Below, piece after piece: positions 36,614 through 45,611 of a DNA stretch of 64,000 nt; position 1 is the first letter of the stretch, and every line of letters starts with the position of its first letter. The DNA lies in the NCBI GenBank assembly GCA_964371715.1, contig CAYJNO010000007.1:1-64000 (forward strand). The letters are read 5' to 3'. The translations under genes were made by a program, and so were the position numbers. Source of the stretch: CAYJNO01 sp964371715. Lineage in GTDB: Bacteria > Bacillota_I > Bacilli_A > Erysipelotrichales > Erysipelotrichaceae. The notes under the pieces were generated by a model that worked only from the letters and a program-made list of their open reading frames with translations, did no database searches and was not told the DNA's origin.

Positions 36614-37618
36614 TTAATTTGAATAATAGAATTCATCTGTTGGAAGTGCATTACCAATAGTTTTTGGATTTTGGTTAAATAATACTTCTAAATAACCACT
36701 TAGTTTTTCTTGCATCTCTTCTCCAGTTATATAAACAATATTGCATTTCGGAATAGCAACTAAAGCTACATCTTCACTAACAATTTCGTATTTTCCTACA
36801 AGTTTTGCACCCTCTTCTACATCTTCATTAATAAAGTTTACTGAATCTTCATAATGAGTTAAAAATGTTTCAATTGCATCAGGATTATCATTAATAAACT
36901 CTTTTCTAGCAACTAATACTCCTGTTACTAAAGCACTATCAGTATCAGTATTTTCCCACTCTTCAGTTAAATCTAATGCAACATTTAGATTTTCATTTTT
37001 ACTTAATGCAGTTGTAACAAATGGTTCTGGTAACATAGCAACAGCATTTTCATCAGCTATAATAGCAGAAAGAACTTCGGCAGCTTCTGATTTCCATTCG
37101 ATTGTTACTTTATCTGTTAAACCATGTGCATCTAATAAATAAGATAATGCAAGATCTGGTGTTGCCCCTTTACCTGTCGCATATATTGTTTTACCTTCTA
37201 AATCAGCAATACTAGAAATTGTATTTGAGTTTTCAATAATATAAAGTACCCCTAATGTATTTAAGGCAACTACTTGAATTTCTCCATTGGTAGAATTAAA
37301 AATAGTTGATGCTAAATTAGCTGGAACAGCAGCAATGTCGATTTCACCTTTAGTAAGTTTTGTAACAATCTCATCAATTGAACTTAAAATTTCGAATTGA
37401 TAATTATTGTCTACAATCTCACCATTTTCAACTTGATCCATAAATGATACAAGACCCATAGCTGTAGGACCTTTAAGTGCATTGATTGTAATATCAACAG
37501 GTTCATTTGCTACAACAGGTGTTGGAGTTGGTGTTGCTTCAAACACTGTTTCTTCATTTGTTGTGCTACATCCACTGATTAATAATAAAGCTAAAACTAA
37601 ACTAAAAATTTTCTTCAT
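36614..37618 (-). CDS. ABC transporter substrate-binding lipoprotein (NMT1/THI5-like)
   Basis: A 334-residue secreted lipoprotein. The signal peptide ends in the lipobox ISGC (cysteine near residue 17), followed by a threonine/proline linker (ATPTPTPVV). The body is a periplasmic-binding fold of the NMT1/THI5/SsuA class (GEIDIAAVPANLASTIF, ATGKGATPDLALSYLL), which bind nitrate, sulfonates or thiamine precursors. No ABC permease or ATPase gene is adjacent, so its transporter must lie elsewhere. Its ATG overlaps the Crp-type regulator stop by four bases. Confidence 0.88.
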   Translation of the reverse strand: MKKIFSLVLALLLISGCSTTNEETVFEATPTPTPVVANEPVDITINALKGPTAMGLVSFMDQVENGEIVDNNYQFEILSSIDEIVTKLTKGEIDIAAVPANLASTIFNSTNGEIQVVALNTLGVLYIIENSNTISSIADLEGKTIYATGKGATPDLALSYLLDAHGLTDKVTIEWKSEAAEVLSAIIADENAVAMLPEPFVTTALSKNENLNVALDLTEEWENTDTDSALVTGVLVARKEFINDNPDAIETFLTHYEDSVNFINEDVEEGAKLVGKYEIVSEDVALVAIPKCNIVYITGEEMQEKLSGYLEVLFNQNPKTIGNALPTDEFYYSN

Positions 37619-38232
37619 AACTTCCTCCTCTTATATTTTTTTAAACCATCTAAATCAAGTATAATTATATTCTTCTTTGATATTTGTATATAATTATTTG
37701 ATTTTAAATATGATAATTCTCTAAATAATGATGCTCGAGATATCCCAAGATATAGTGCAAGTTTATCAATATTCATCATTTTTCTATATGAATTTTTTAA
37801 AATGTATTGTGCTAGTTTTTTTCTAGCAGATTGAATACATAACTCTGATAAACGGGATAATAAAAAATCAATTTTTATATTATAGTAAGTAATTAATTGT
37901 TCTAATAATCCAAAATCCTTTTGTAACATTTGAATTAAAGTGTCCTTTGAAAAAATAATTATCTCTGCATTTTTTGAACAGATTAATTTCGTTTTAATCT
38001 CTTTATTTGTAAATAAATTACTTAATCCAAAACAATCATTATTACTTAAGGTTGATACATAAATATCACTTCCATCAATTAATTCGCTATAAACTTCAAT
38101 TTCTCCACTAATAATATAATATAAGTTCTTCGAATTATTTATATCAATGACATCATTTTTATTAATATTTTTTGTACTATGATTATAATTTGTAATAACA
38201 TCTTTATCAAATAACTTATAATTTTCACTCAT
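37615..38232 (-). CDS. Crp/Fnr-family transcriptional regulator
   Basis: A 205-residue regulator with an N-terminal cyclic-nucleotide-binding-type domain (about 30-115, ISGEIEVYSELIDG) and a C-terminal winged helix (MNIDKLALYLGISRASLFREL). No Fnr-type cysteine cluster is visible. It is directly coupled to the binding-protein gene downstream (ATGA), so it likely controls that transport function. Confidence 0.9.
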   Translation of the reverse strand: MSENYKLFDKDVITNYNHSTKNINKNDVIDINNSKNLYYIISGEIEVYSELIDGSDIYVSTLSNNDCFGLSNLFTNKEIKTKLICSKNAEIIIFSKDTLIQMLQKDFGLLEQLITYYNIKIDFLLSRLSELCIQSARKKLAQYILKNSYRKMMNIDKLALYLGISRASLFRELSYLKSNNYIQISKKNIIILDLDGLKKYKRRKL

Positions 38233-38285
38233 TATTCTTCTCCTATCTACATAAATATATCATATGTACTATTTCTTAACAAGTA

Positions 38286-38309
38286 AAAAGGTCTCATATG
38301 AGACCTTTT
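38286..38309 (-). terminator. Terminator of the ftsA-ftsZ-PHP operon
   Basis: A 24-base perfect palindrome (38286-38297 with 38298-38309) that overlaps the stop codon of the PHP gene and is followed by T-rich sequence on the minus strand. Confidence 0.75.
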
Positions 38310-39021
38310 ATAACTCAAGTAAATCTTTAATTAACTCTTCATGATAATTTATAATTAAGTGTTCAGGAAAATTAATATTTTTAATTATTTCTAATACTCT
38401 ATCAATATTACCAACATCTAAACAAAAATGAGCATCACTATTAATAATTATTTTTGTTTGATGCTTTAGACAAAATTCTAATAATTTAGGAATTCTATAT
38501 ACTGCTCCTACTCGATTGTTATTTGGCGATAAAGAAGAATTATTTATTTCTATGGCTTTATTAAGTTTACTTACTTTAGCACAAATTAAATCGAAATCAC
38601 AATCATATCTTTCATCTTCTATATGTCCTAATATTTTGACTCTTGGATTATCTAGAACATTTAAATATGCTTGTGTATTATTCTCAAAAGTTGATTTAAC
38701 TTTATAAGGTCCGGTGTGAATTGATGCGATAAGATAATCAGTATGCTTTAGTTTCTCATCTTTTACATCAATACGACCTTCATTATCTACAATATTAACT
38801 TCGACACCCTTAAATATGTGAACACCTTCATAATATTTTGGAAGTACATGAAGGTTTGTTACAGCATATATATGCATTCCACCTGCAACACCATCTGAAT
38901 GATCACTAACTCCATAGTACTTTAAACCTATCTTTTTACTATGGTTTATATTCTCAAAAACCGTACTAAAGGCATGAGAGCTAAGTACGGTGTGTGTGTG
39001 TAAATCGATTAAATTTTTCAC
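38308..39021 (-). CDS. PHP-domain phosphatase (YcdX-like)
   Basis: A 237-residue PHP-fold metallo-phosphoesterase with metal motifs DLHTHTVLSSHAF near the start, VSDHSD, GVEVNIVD, HTG and NSDAHF. YcdX-like members are phosphatases of unknown cellular substrate. The start is a GTG that overlaps the ftsZ TAG by one base (TAGTG), so it is translated with ftsZ. I know no established division role for this family, so the linkage is notable. Confidence 0.88.
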   Translation of the reverse strand: MKNLIDLHTHTVLSSHAFSTVFENINHSKKIGLKYYGVSDHSDGVAGGMHIYAVTNLHVLPKYYEGVHIFKGVEVNIVDNEGRIDVKDEKLKHTDYLIASIHTGPYKVKSTFENNTQAYLNVLDNPRVKILGHIEDERYDCDFDLICAKVSKLNKAIEINNSSLSPNNNRVGAVYRIPKLLEFCLKHQTKIIINSDAHFCLDVGNIDRVLEIIKNINFPEHLIINYHEELIKDLLEL

Positions 39022-40082
39022 TAAATATTACGATTTTTGAAGAAGTCTGGTAAATCAGATTTTTCTTCTACCATTACTTCATCTTCAGAATGGAATTGAC
39101 CAGTTCTTGTTTTTGGTTTAAAGTTTGTATTTTCTGTTTGCATATCAAATCCTGTTGCAATTACTGTAACAATAATTGCATCTTCGATATTTTCATTAAT
39201 TGCAACACCATAGAATAATTCTAAATCACTACCTGCAGCTTCTCTAATATGTTCAATTGCATCATTTGAATCATAGATTGACATACTAGCACCACCAGTA
39301 ACATTTACAATTGCACTTTTTGCACCAGCAATTTGTGCTTCTAATAGTGGAGATTGAATTGCTCTTGCGGCAGCTTCAAATGCTTTATTTTCACCCTCAG
39401 CCATACCAATACCAATTAAAGCAGTACCTTTACCACTCATAACTGATTTAATATCAGCAAAGTCTAAGTTAATGAATGATGGAACAGCAATAAGATCAGT
39501 AATTGTTTGAACACCTTGTCTTAATACATTATCAGCTTCTCTAAATGCTTCTTGGAATGGAATTCCTCCAATAATTCTTAGTAATTGGTTATTAGAAACT
39601 AAAATTAATGAGTCAACATGTTCTCTTAATTGCTCTAATCCAATAGTTGCTTGTTCAGATCTTTGTCTTCCTTCAAAAGTAAATGGTTTAGTAACAATAC
39701 CTACTGTCAAAGCGCCAATTTCTTTTGCAATTTTTGCAAAAACTGGTGCTGCACCAGTACCTGTTCCTCCACCCATTCCAGCAGCGATAAACACCATATC
39801 GCAACCTTCCATAAGTTCTCTAATTTCATCTTCAGCTTCTAAAGCAGCTTTACGTCCAACTTCTGGATTTCCTCCTGCACCAAGACCTTTAGTAGTATCT
39901 TTACCTAATACTATTTTATTTTTACATAATGAAGATTCTAACACTTGAGCATCTGTATTACATACGTAAAATTCTGCTCCTTGTACTTTCTCTTCTACCA
40001 TTCGGTTTACAGCGTTACATCCAGCTCCACCTATTCCGAAAACTTTTATAATTGCTTTTTGATTATACATCAATTGACTCAT
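39021..40082 (-). CDS. ftsZ: Cell division protein FtsZ
   Basis: A 353-residue tubulin-like GTPase that forms the division ring. The nucleotide motif GGGTGTG is at residues 104-110; the synergy-loop region (NLDFADIKSVM) is intact. The linker is short, and the conserved C-terminal peptide LPDFFKNR ends the chain, where FtsA would bind. The ATG at 40082 has AAAGGAGA upstream and lies within the end of ftsA. Confidence 0.98.
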   Translation of the reverse strand: MSQLMYNQKAIIKVFGIGGAGCNAVNRMVEEKVQGAEFYVCNTDAQVLESSLCKNKIVLGKDTTKGLGAGGNPEVGRKAALEAEDEIRELMEGCDMVFIAAGMGGGTGTGAAPVFAKIAKEIGALTVGIVTKPFTFEGRQRSEQATIGLEQLREHVDSLILVSNNQLLRIIGGIPFQEAFREADNVLRQGVQTITDLIAVPSFINLDFADIKSVMSGKGTALIGIGMAEGENKAFEAAARAIQSPLLEAQIAGAKSAIVNVTGGASMSIYDSNDAIEHIREAAGSDLELFYGVAINENIEDAIIVTVIATGFDMQTENTNFKPKTRTGQFHSEDEVMVEEKSDLPDFFKNRNI

Positions 40083-41340
40083 TTGAAGTCTCCTTTCGTC
40101 TTGTTAGTAAATTTTTAAAACTTGATGTGATAGTTTGTTCAACATCTTCAGCTTTTGTGCTTTTTAAGACCTCAACATACTTCAACATATCAACTGATGT
40201 TTCATTATCAATTTTGATATCACACATCTCTTTATAAGCATATAGTGCACCAAGTGTTGATGCATATTTACTATTTCTTGCACCTAATGTTTCTGGTACA
40301 TAAGTCTTTACATTTTTCCCAATCATATTTTCTAATACATCTGCAATATTTGTAACTTCTGCACCTTCACCAATAAGTACTATCTCTAGATTTTCTTCTT
40401 CTAATATTGGTTCACATACATCTTTAATTTCATTTATCCATGATTCAATTGGATTTTTTATCTGATTAAAGATTTCTCTTTCAGATATTGTTTTTGTTTC
40501 ACCTTTATCTTCCCAGACATGAATTGGAGTATTGTCATGAGTTTTAGCACTAAGTTTAACATTATAAGTAATAAGTTTTGTAATAGTCTCTTCACTTAAG
40601 CTATATTCATTTAATATTTTACGATACCAATTTTCTACACCTGATGATAACCATTTTACACTAGCTAGATGTCCTTTAGATATAATCGATAGCGTTGTTG
40701 ATGCTCTTTCTAATTTAATCATTAATATATTGTTATTTAATGATTGTTCTAATAAAACCATTTCTTTACATGCCGCATAAGTTTCTAAGAATATATCTAA
40801 TATTCCAAGGCCTGCAGCTTCAACTATATTAATAAGTTCCATAATTGTGTTACTATCTGAATAGAATAAATCTACATCTACTAAGAAATCATTACATCTT
40901 TCATATAGTGGCATCTTTCTTGTTGCAATACCATTACAATAATATTTTGTTGGAACAGCATTAACTAATAATCTTGATGTATTTTCTACATTGGTATTAA
41001 TAGCTAACTTTATACCTTTTCTAATTTCTTCTAAAGTAATGTATCCTTCAGGATTATCTACTTTAACTTTAACTTTTAAAAGATGTCTAATTACATCTTT
41101 GCTTGGAACACACATTATAACTTTTTCTATTTCTACACCTAATGATTTAGAAGCATTATTAATTGTGTTTCTGATATCTAATGTTACTAATGCTGGGTTA
41201 ACTATAATTGAATTTTTAATTCCCTCTGTCTTAATATTTTCAACTCTAATAACATTAAAACGAATATTAAAAAATTCACCAATAATTAAACGAATATCTC
41301 CATCTGAAATTTCTAACGCAGCAAAAATTTGTTTACTCAT
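40063..41340 (-). CDS. ftsA: FtsA-like division protein with degenerate nucleotide motifs
   Basis: A 425-residue actin-like protein that would anchor FtsZ to the membrane. Position, length, the 1C-like region and an amphipathic C-terminal helix (ITSSFKNLLTRRK) fit FtsA. However, the usual ATP-binding motifs are altered: the phosphate-1 LDIGT type is LEISDG; the phosphate-2 DIGGGTT type reads MIKLERASTT; and the adenosine-site TGGGA type is LIGEGAE. It may bind ATP weakly or not at all. The end overlaps ftsZ by 20 bases. It could also be called an FtsA-like protein. Confidence 0.85.
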   Translation of the reverse strand: MSKQIFAALEISDGDIRLIIGEFFNIRFNVIRVENIKTEGIKNSIIVNPALVTLDIRNTINNASKSLGVEIEKVIMCVPSKDVIRHLLKVKVKVDNPEGYITLEEIRKGIKLAINTNVENTSRLLVNAVPTKYYCNGIATRKMPLYERCNDFLVDVDLFYSDSNTIMELINIVEAAGLGILDIFLETYAACKEMVLLEQSLNNNILMIKLERASTTLSIISKGHLASVKWLSSGVENWYRKILNEYSLSEETITKLITYNVKLSAKTHDNTPIHVWEDKGETKTISEREIFNQIKNPIESWINEIKDVCEPILEEENLEIVLIGEGAEVTNIADVLENMIGKNVKTYVPETLGARNSKYASTLGALYAYKEMCDIKIDNETSVDMLKYVEVLKSTKAEDVEQTITSSFKNLLTRRKETSNESIDV

Positions 41341-41415
41341 TCTTTTTAGCTCCTTAAATTAAGTTCTATTATTATCTTATCATAGATTTTAACCATAAAA
41401 AAGATATGATTTAAA

Positions 41416-41447
41416 TTTTCCACAATTTTATCAACAAATTGTTAACA
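41416..41447 (+). other. Three DnaA-box-like 9-mers in tandem
   Basis: TTTTCCACA (41416-41424), TTATCAACA (41428-41436) and TTGTTAACA (41439-41447), same orientation, 11-12 bases apart, in the gap between ftsA and the MATE gene. The first two differ from TTATCCACA by one base each; the third is weaker. It may be a DnaA-binding regulatory cluster or an AT-rich coincidence. Confidence 0.3.
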
Positions 41448-41448
41448 G

Positions 41449-42855
41449 TTATAGGTTCCTTTGATACCACATATCACTGTTGAAACGATTTTTACTTAAT
41501 AAAAATCTAATAATTTGATCTAAAAACACAGAAATCCAAGCGCCTGGTAATCCAAACCCAAAAGTATATGCTAATAAATACGTTAATCCAGGTCTAACAA
41601 ATGTAACCGTAAAAAACATCATTTTAGCAACAAATCGTACATCTCCTCCACCTCTTAAACTTCCAACTGTAATTACTTGAACTATTTGAAAGATTAAAGT
41701 GAATGAGAAAATTGTAATTGGAATTTGTGCTGATGAAATTACCGCTGGATCTTGAATAAATAAATACATAATTTCATTTCTAAACACAAATATTACTGTA
41801 GCCATTATAATACCTATCATCAACCCTACTCTTTGTGCATATTTAGAATATATTATAGCAATATCACTTCTTTTAGCACCTAAATTTTGGCCAACAAGTG
41901 ATGTTGTAGCTACTTGTAATCCATCACCGCATGCAAATGATATTTGCATAATACTCATAACAACTTGATGAGCACTAAATGCTATTGTACCAAGACCTGC
42001 TACTGATTTTGAATATAATAAAAAGCCTACTCTAATAAATATTTGTTCAATAAAAGTTGATTTTGTAATTTGAAATAATTGACTAATCATTTCTTTATCA
42101 TATAATTTTATTTTTTTAAATTCTAAATATAAAAATCCATCTTTCTTTAAAACACTGTGCAATGCAATACATAAAGCAACAACATTTCCCATTGCCGTTG
42201 CAATAGCAGCACCTTTTACACCAAGTGCTGGAAAGAAAAATAAACCATAAATTAAAATAGCATTGAATACAAAATTTACAATATTAGCACTTAAATTAGT
42301 TTTTAAAGAAATTTTTGTATTCCCACTTCCCCTTTGTGCTGCAGTAAGTGTTAAACTTATTGCATAAAAGAAAGTACCAATCATTACAATTCTAAAATAT
42401 TCAATTGCAAGATTAATGTAGTCACTACCAGCTCCTGCAAATAATAATATTTCTTTGGCAAATATATAGCCAATACTTGTTAAAACAAAAGATAAAAATA
42501 CACTTACAACAACACTTTGTCTTAATAGCCTATTAGCAGTTTCCTTATCATTTGCCCCTTTTCTTCGAGCAACTAATACAGTTAATCCAACATTTAAAGA
42601 TAAAATTGTTGCCAACACTAAAAATTTAGGTTGCGATGTTATACCAATTGCACTTACAGCTTCTTTACCAAGTGTTCCTACCATCATCATATCAATTGCA
42701 ACTATTAAAGCAATAAAAATTGATTCCACAGCACTTGGCCATGCTACATCAAAAAAACTTTTCCTTATTTGTGCATCTGTAGGTAGAGGTCCTAAGATTT
42801 TATCCTTACTTAGAATATTCTCTATTTTAAATGGATTAAATTTTATGGTTTTCAT
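41449..42855 (-). CDS. MATE-family efflux transporter
   Basis: A 468-residue multidrug/toxin extrusion carrier with 12 predicted membrane helices in two halves (PSAVESIFIALIVAIDMMMVG in the first, the GDGLQVATTSLVGQNLGA pattern in the second). The substrate is unknown. It begins one base after pyrR and may share the tex-pyrR transcript. Confidence 0.9.
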   Translation of the reverse strand: MKTIKFNPFKIENILSKDKILGPLPTDAQIRKSFFDVAWPSAVESIFIALIVAIDMMMVGTLGKEAVSAIGITSQPKFLVLATILSLNVGLTVLVARRKGANDKETANRLLRQSVVVSVFLSFVLTSIGYIFAKEILLFAGAGSDYINLAIEYFRIVMIGTFFYAISLTLTAAQRGSGNTKISLKTNLSANIVNFVFNAILIYGLFFFPALGVKGAAIATAMGNVVALCIALHSVLKKDGFLYLEFKKIKLYDKEMISQLFQITKSTFIEQIFIRVGFLLYSKSVAGLGTIAFSAHQVVMSIMQISFACGDGLQVATTSLVGQNLGAKRSDIAIIYSKYAQRVGLMIGIIMATVIFVFRNEIMYLFIQDPAVISSAQIPITIFSFTLIFQIVQVITVGSLRGGGDVRFVAKMMFFTVTFVRPGLTYLLAYTFGFGLPGAWISVFLDQIIRFLLSKNRFNSDMWYQRNL

Positions 42856-43365
42856 TTAGATTATATAAACCCCATCTTTTTCATCTATCTCAGCTAATTC
42901 AACTTTTACATTTTCATTTTGATTAGTTGGAATATTTTTTCCTACATAATCTGCTCTAATTGGTAATTCACGATGCCCTCTATCTACTAGAACTGCAAGT
43001 TGAATTGATTTTGCTCTCCCAAAATGCATTACTCCATCCATTGCCGCTCTAACAGTACGCCCTTTAAATAAAACATCATCAACTAAAACTACTTTTTTAT
43101 TTGCTACTAGTACATCTAATTCAGGCAAAAGAATATCTGTAGTATCAATATCATCACGCCAATATTTGATATCAAAAGATGCACACGGTGCATCAATACC
43201 TTCAAATTCCTTAATCATTTTAGTAATTCTTTGTGCAATATATTCACCTCTTGATTTAATTCCTAAAATAACTAGATCTTCAGCGCCTTTGTTTCTTTCT
43301 AATATTTCATGAGATATTCTTTTTATTGATCTTTGAATCATTGATTCATCCATTATTTCTTTCAT
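42856..43365 (-). CDS. pyrR: PyrR bifunctional pyrimidine regulator / uracil phosphoribosyltransferase
   Basis: A 169-residue phosphoribosyltransferase-fold protein. The PRPP motif VVLVDDVLFKGRTVRAA and the ends ILGIKSRGEYIAQRI and VDRGHRELPIRADYVGKNIP match PyrR, which binds pyr mRNA leaders when UMP is high. No pyrimidine biosynthesis gene is in the window, and I saw no PyrR anti-antiterminator loop nearby. It sits between tex and the MATE gene. Confidence 0.9.
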   Translation of the reverse strand: MKEIMDESMIQRSIKRISHEILERNKGAEDLVILGIKSRGEYIAQRITKMIKEFEGIDAPCASFDIKYWRDDIDTTDILLPELDVLVANKKVVLVDDVLFKGRTVRAAMDGVMHFGRAKSIQLAVLVDRGHRELPIRADYVGKNIPTNQNENVKVELAEIDEKDGVYII

Positions 43366-43372
43366 ATATTCC

Positions 43373-45511
43373 CTACCATTCTATTAAACTTAATTGAACT
43401 TTTTTACGTTCAACATCAATATCATAAATAAATACTTCAACTATATCACCAATGCTTAACACATCAGATGGGTGCTTAACTCTTGTTTTAGCTAACTTTG
43501 AGATATGTATTAAACCATCATTCTTTAATCCAATATCTACAAACACACCAAAATCAACTACATTTCTTACAACACCTTCCAATTTATCTCTTACCTTTAA
43601 ATCTTCTAATGATAAAACATCACTTTTTAATAAAGGTCCATCATATTTATCACGATAATCTCTCAATGGTGTTTTTAGTGCATCAATAATATCAGTTAAA
43701 GTGAATTCATCACATTTTAAATTATTGCTTAATTCATTTATATTAACTTCATTTAAAGCTTTCACTAATTCTTCACTACCAATTTCTAAATCATTAAAGT
43801 GTTTTAATATAGTTTTCGCAACAGCATAACTTTCTGGATGAATTGATGTTTGATCAAGTGGTTCTATACCATCAACAACTCTTAAGAAACCAGCAGCCTG
43901 CTCTATTGCCTTATCTCCAATACCTTTGACTTTTTTTAAGTCACTTCTTTGATTAAACCTACCATTTAAATCACGATGAGCCACAATTTTTGTTGCAGTA
44001 GTTTTTGTTAACCCAGAAATATGTTTTAACAAAATAGCACTTGCAGTATTTAAGTCTGCTCCTACTCTATTTACACTTTTTAAAATTGCAAAATCAAGTT
44101 TAGATTCCAATTCTTTTTTTGGTAAATCATGTTGATATTGTCCAACACCAATGCTTTTTGGATCAATTTTAATTAATTCTGACATTGGATCTTGTATTCT
44201 TCTTGCAATAGAAATTGCGCTTCTTTCTTCTACCTTAAGATCTGGAAATTCGCTTCTTGCAAGTTCACTTGCACTATATACACTAGCACCAGCTTCTGAA
44301 ACGATAGTATATGATACATTAAGTTTATATTCTTTAATTAAATCAGCCACAAATGTTTCACTCTCTCTTGATGCTGTACCATTACCAATTGCAATGATAT
44401 CAATATTATATTCTTTAATTAACTCCATCAATATTTTTTTGCTTTCAGCAATTTTTTCAACTGGTTTATGAGGATATATTGTTTTAATTTTTAATAAAGC
44501 ACCAGTTTTATTTATTATAGCAAGCTTACAACCTGTTCTAAAAGCTGGGTCAAATCCTAGTATTGTTTTATCTTTAAGAGGAGGTTGCATAATTAATTTT
44601 TCAACATTCATACTAAATATTTCAATTGACTTACTTGCAGCATCATCTTTTAATTCGCTTCTAATTTCTCTTTCAACAGATGGTAACAATAACCTTTTCA
44701 TTCCATCTAAAACAGCTTCCTCAATTATCGGTCTTAAAGGTGTTTGATGGTGTTTGATTAAATCACCAATTGCTTTATTTTGATATCTTTCAGCTTCATA
44801 ACTCAAGTTTACAGTTAATATTTTTAAAGATTCTCCTCTTTCAATAGCCATAATGCGATGAGCTTGCATTGTTTGTAATCTTTCTTCATATTCGTAATAC
44901 ATTTTAAAGATAAAGTTTTCATCTTCAGCATTCTTTTTAATTTTTGTACTAATCTTTCCAAACTTTAAAATATTATCTTTGATATGCCATTTTAATTTTG
45001 CATTATCTGCAATTGTTTCAGCAATAATATCTTTAGCTCCTTCGATTGCATCTTCAATAGTTTCAACTTCATCATTTAAATATTTTTGTGCTTCTTCATT
45101 TAAATTATCTGTTTTTGGAAAAGATAGAATATATTTGCTTAATGGTTCTAAGCCTTTTCTTTTAGCTTCACTAGCTCTTGTTTTTCTTTTTTGTTGATAT
45201 GGACGATATATGTCTTCAACTTCACTAAGTTTTGAACATTTATCAACCGATAATGCTATTTCATCAGTTAATTTACCTGTTTCTGAAATTAATCTTTTTA
45301 CATCTTCTTTTCTTTTATTTAAATTAACTAAATAATCATATTCATTACTTATATATTGAATTTGTTCTTCATCTAAGTTCTCTGTTATTTCTTTACGATA
45401 TCTTGCGATAAATGGTACAGTATTACCTTCTTCAATTAGCTTTAAAGTATTTTTCACTTGTTTGCTTGTTATATTTATTTTAGTTGCGATTTGATTTATT
45501 AAAATTTCCAT
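43373..45511 (-). CDS. tex: Tex-family RNA-binding transcription accessory protein
   Basis: About 712 residues: N-terminal helical Tex domain, YqgF-like RNase H fold (FDPAFRTGCKLAIINK), helix-hairpin-helix repeats (LKKVKGIGDKAIEQAAGFLR) and a C-terminal S1 RNA-binding domain (VVDFGVFVDIGLKNDGLIH, about 640-710). The start at 45511 is chosen for its GGGAGAAA ribosome site. Tex proteins bind nucleic acids and influence transcription and virulence genes in other bacteria. Confidence 0.94.
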   Translation of the reverse strand: MEILINQIATKINITSKQVKNTLKLIEEGNTVPFIARYRKEITENLDEEQIQYISNEYDYLVNLNKRKEDVKRLISETGKLTDEIALSVDKCSKLSEVEDIYRPYQQKRKTRASEAKRKGLEPLSKYILSFPKTDNLNEEAQKYLNDEVETIEDAIEGAKDIIAETIADNAKLKWHIKDNILKFGKISTKIKKNAEDENFIFKMYYEYEERLQTMQAHRIMAIERGESLKILTVNLSYEAERYQNKAIGDLIKHHQTPLRPIIEEAVLDGMKRLLLPSVEREIRSELKDDAASKSIEIFSMNVEKLIMQPPLKDKTILGFDPAFRTGCKLAIINKTGALLKIKTIYPHKPVEKIAESKKILMELIKEYNIDIIAIGNGTASRESETFVADLIKEYKLNVSYTIVSEAGASVYSASELARSEFPDLKVEERSAISIARRIQDPMSELIKIDPKSIGVGQYQHDLPKKELESKLDFAILKSVNRVGADLNTASAILLKHISGLTKTTATKIVAHRDLNGRFNQRSDLKKVKGIGDKAIEQAAGFLRVVDGIEPLDQTSIHPESYAVAKTILKHFNDLEIGSEELVKALNEVNINELSNNLKCDEFTLTDIIDALKTPLRDYRDKYDGPLLKSDVLSLEDLKVRDKLEGVVRNVVDFGVFVDIGLKNDGLIHISKLAKTRVKHPSDVLSIGDIVEVFIYDIDVERKKVQLSLIEW

Positions 45512-45561
45512 AATAGTTTCTCCCATATCTTTATACTATAATAGCACATTCAACAATGTTA

Positions 45562-45590
45562 TTCATTTTTTTATGATTAAATGATATACT
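45562..45590 (+). promoter_or_regulatory. Candidate promoter of the PASTA protein gene
   Basis: TTCATT (45562-45567), a 17-base spacer and TATACT (45585-45590), followed by a CGGAGGAATT ribosome site and ATG. The -10 is good, the -35 weak. Confidence 0.5.
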
Positions 45591-45611
45591 ATTACAGTCG
45601 GAGGAATTAAA

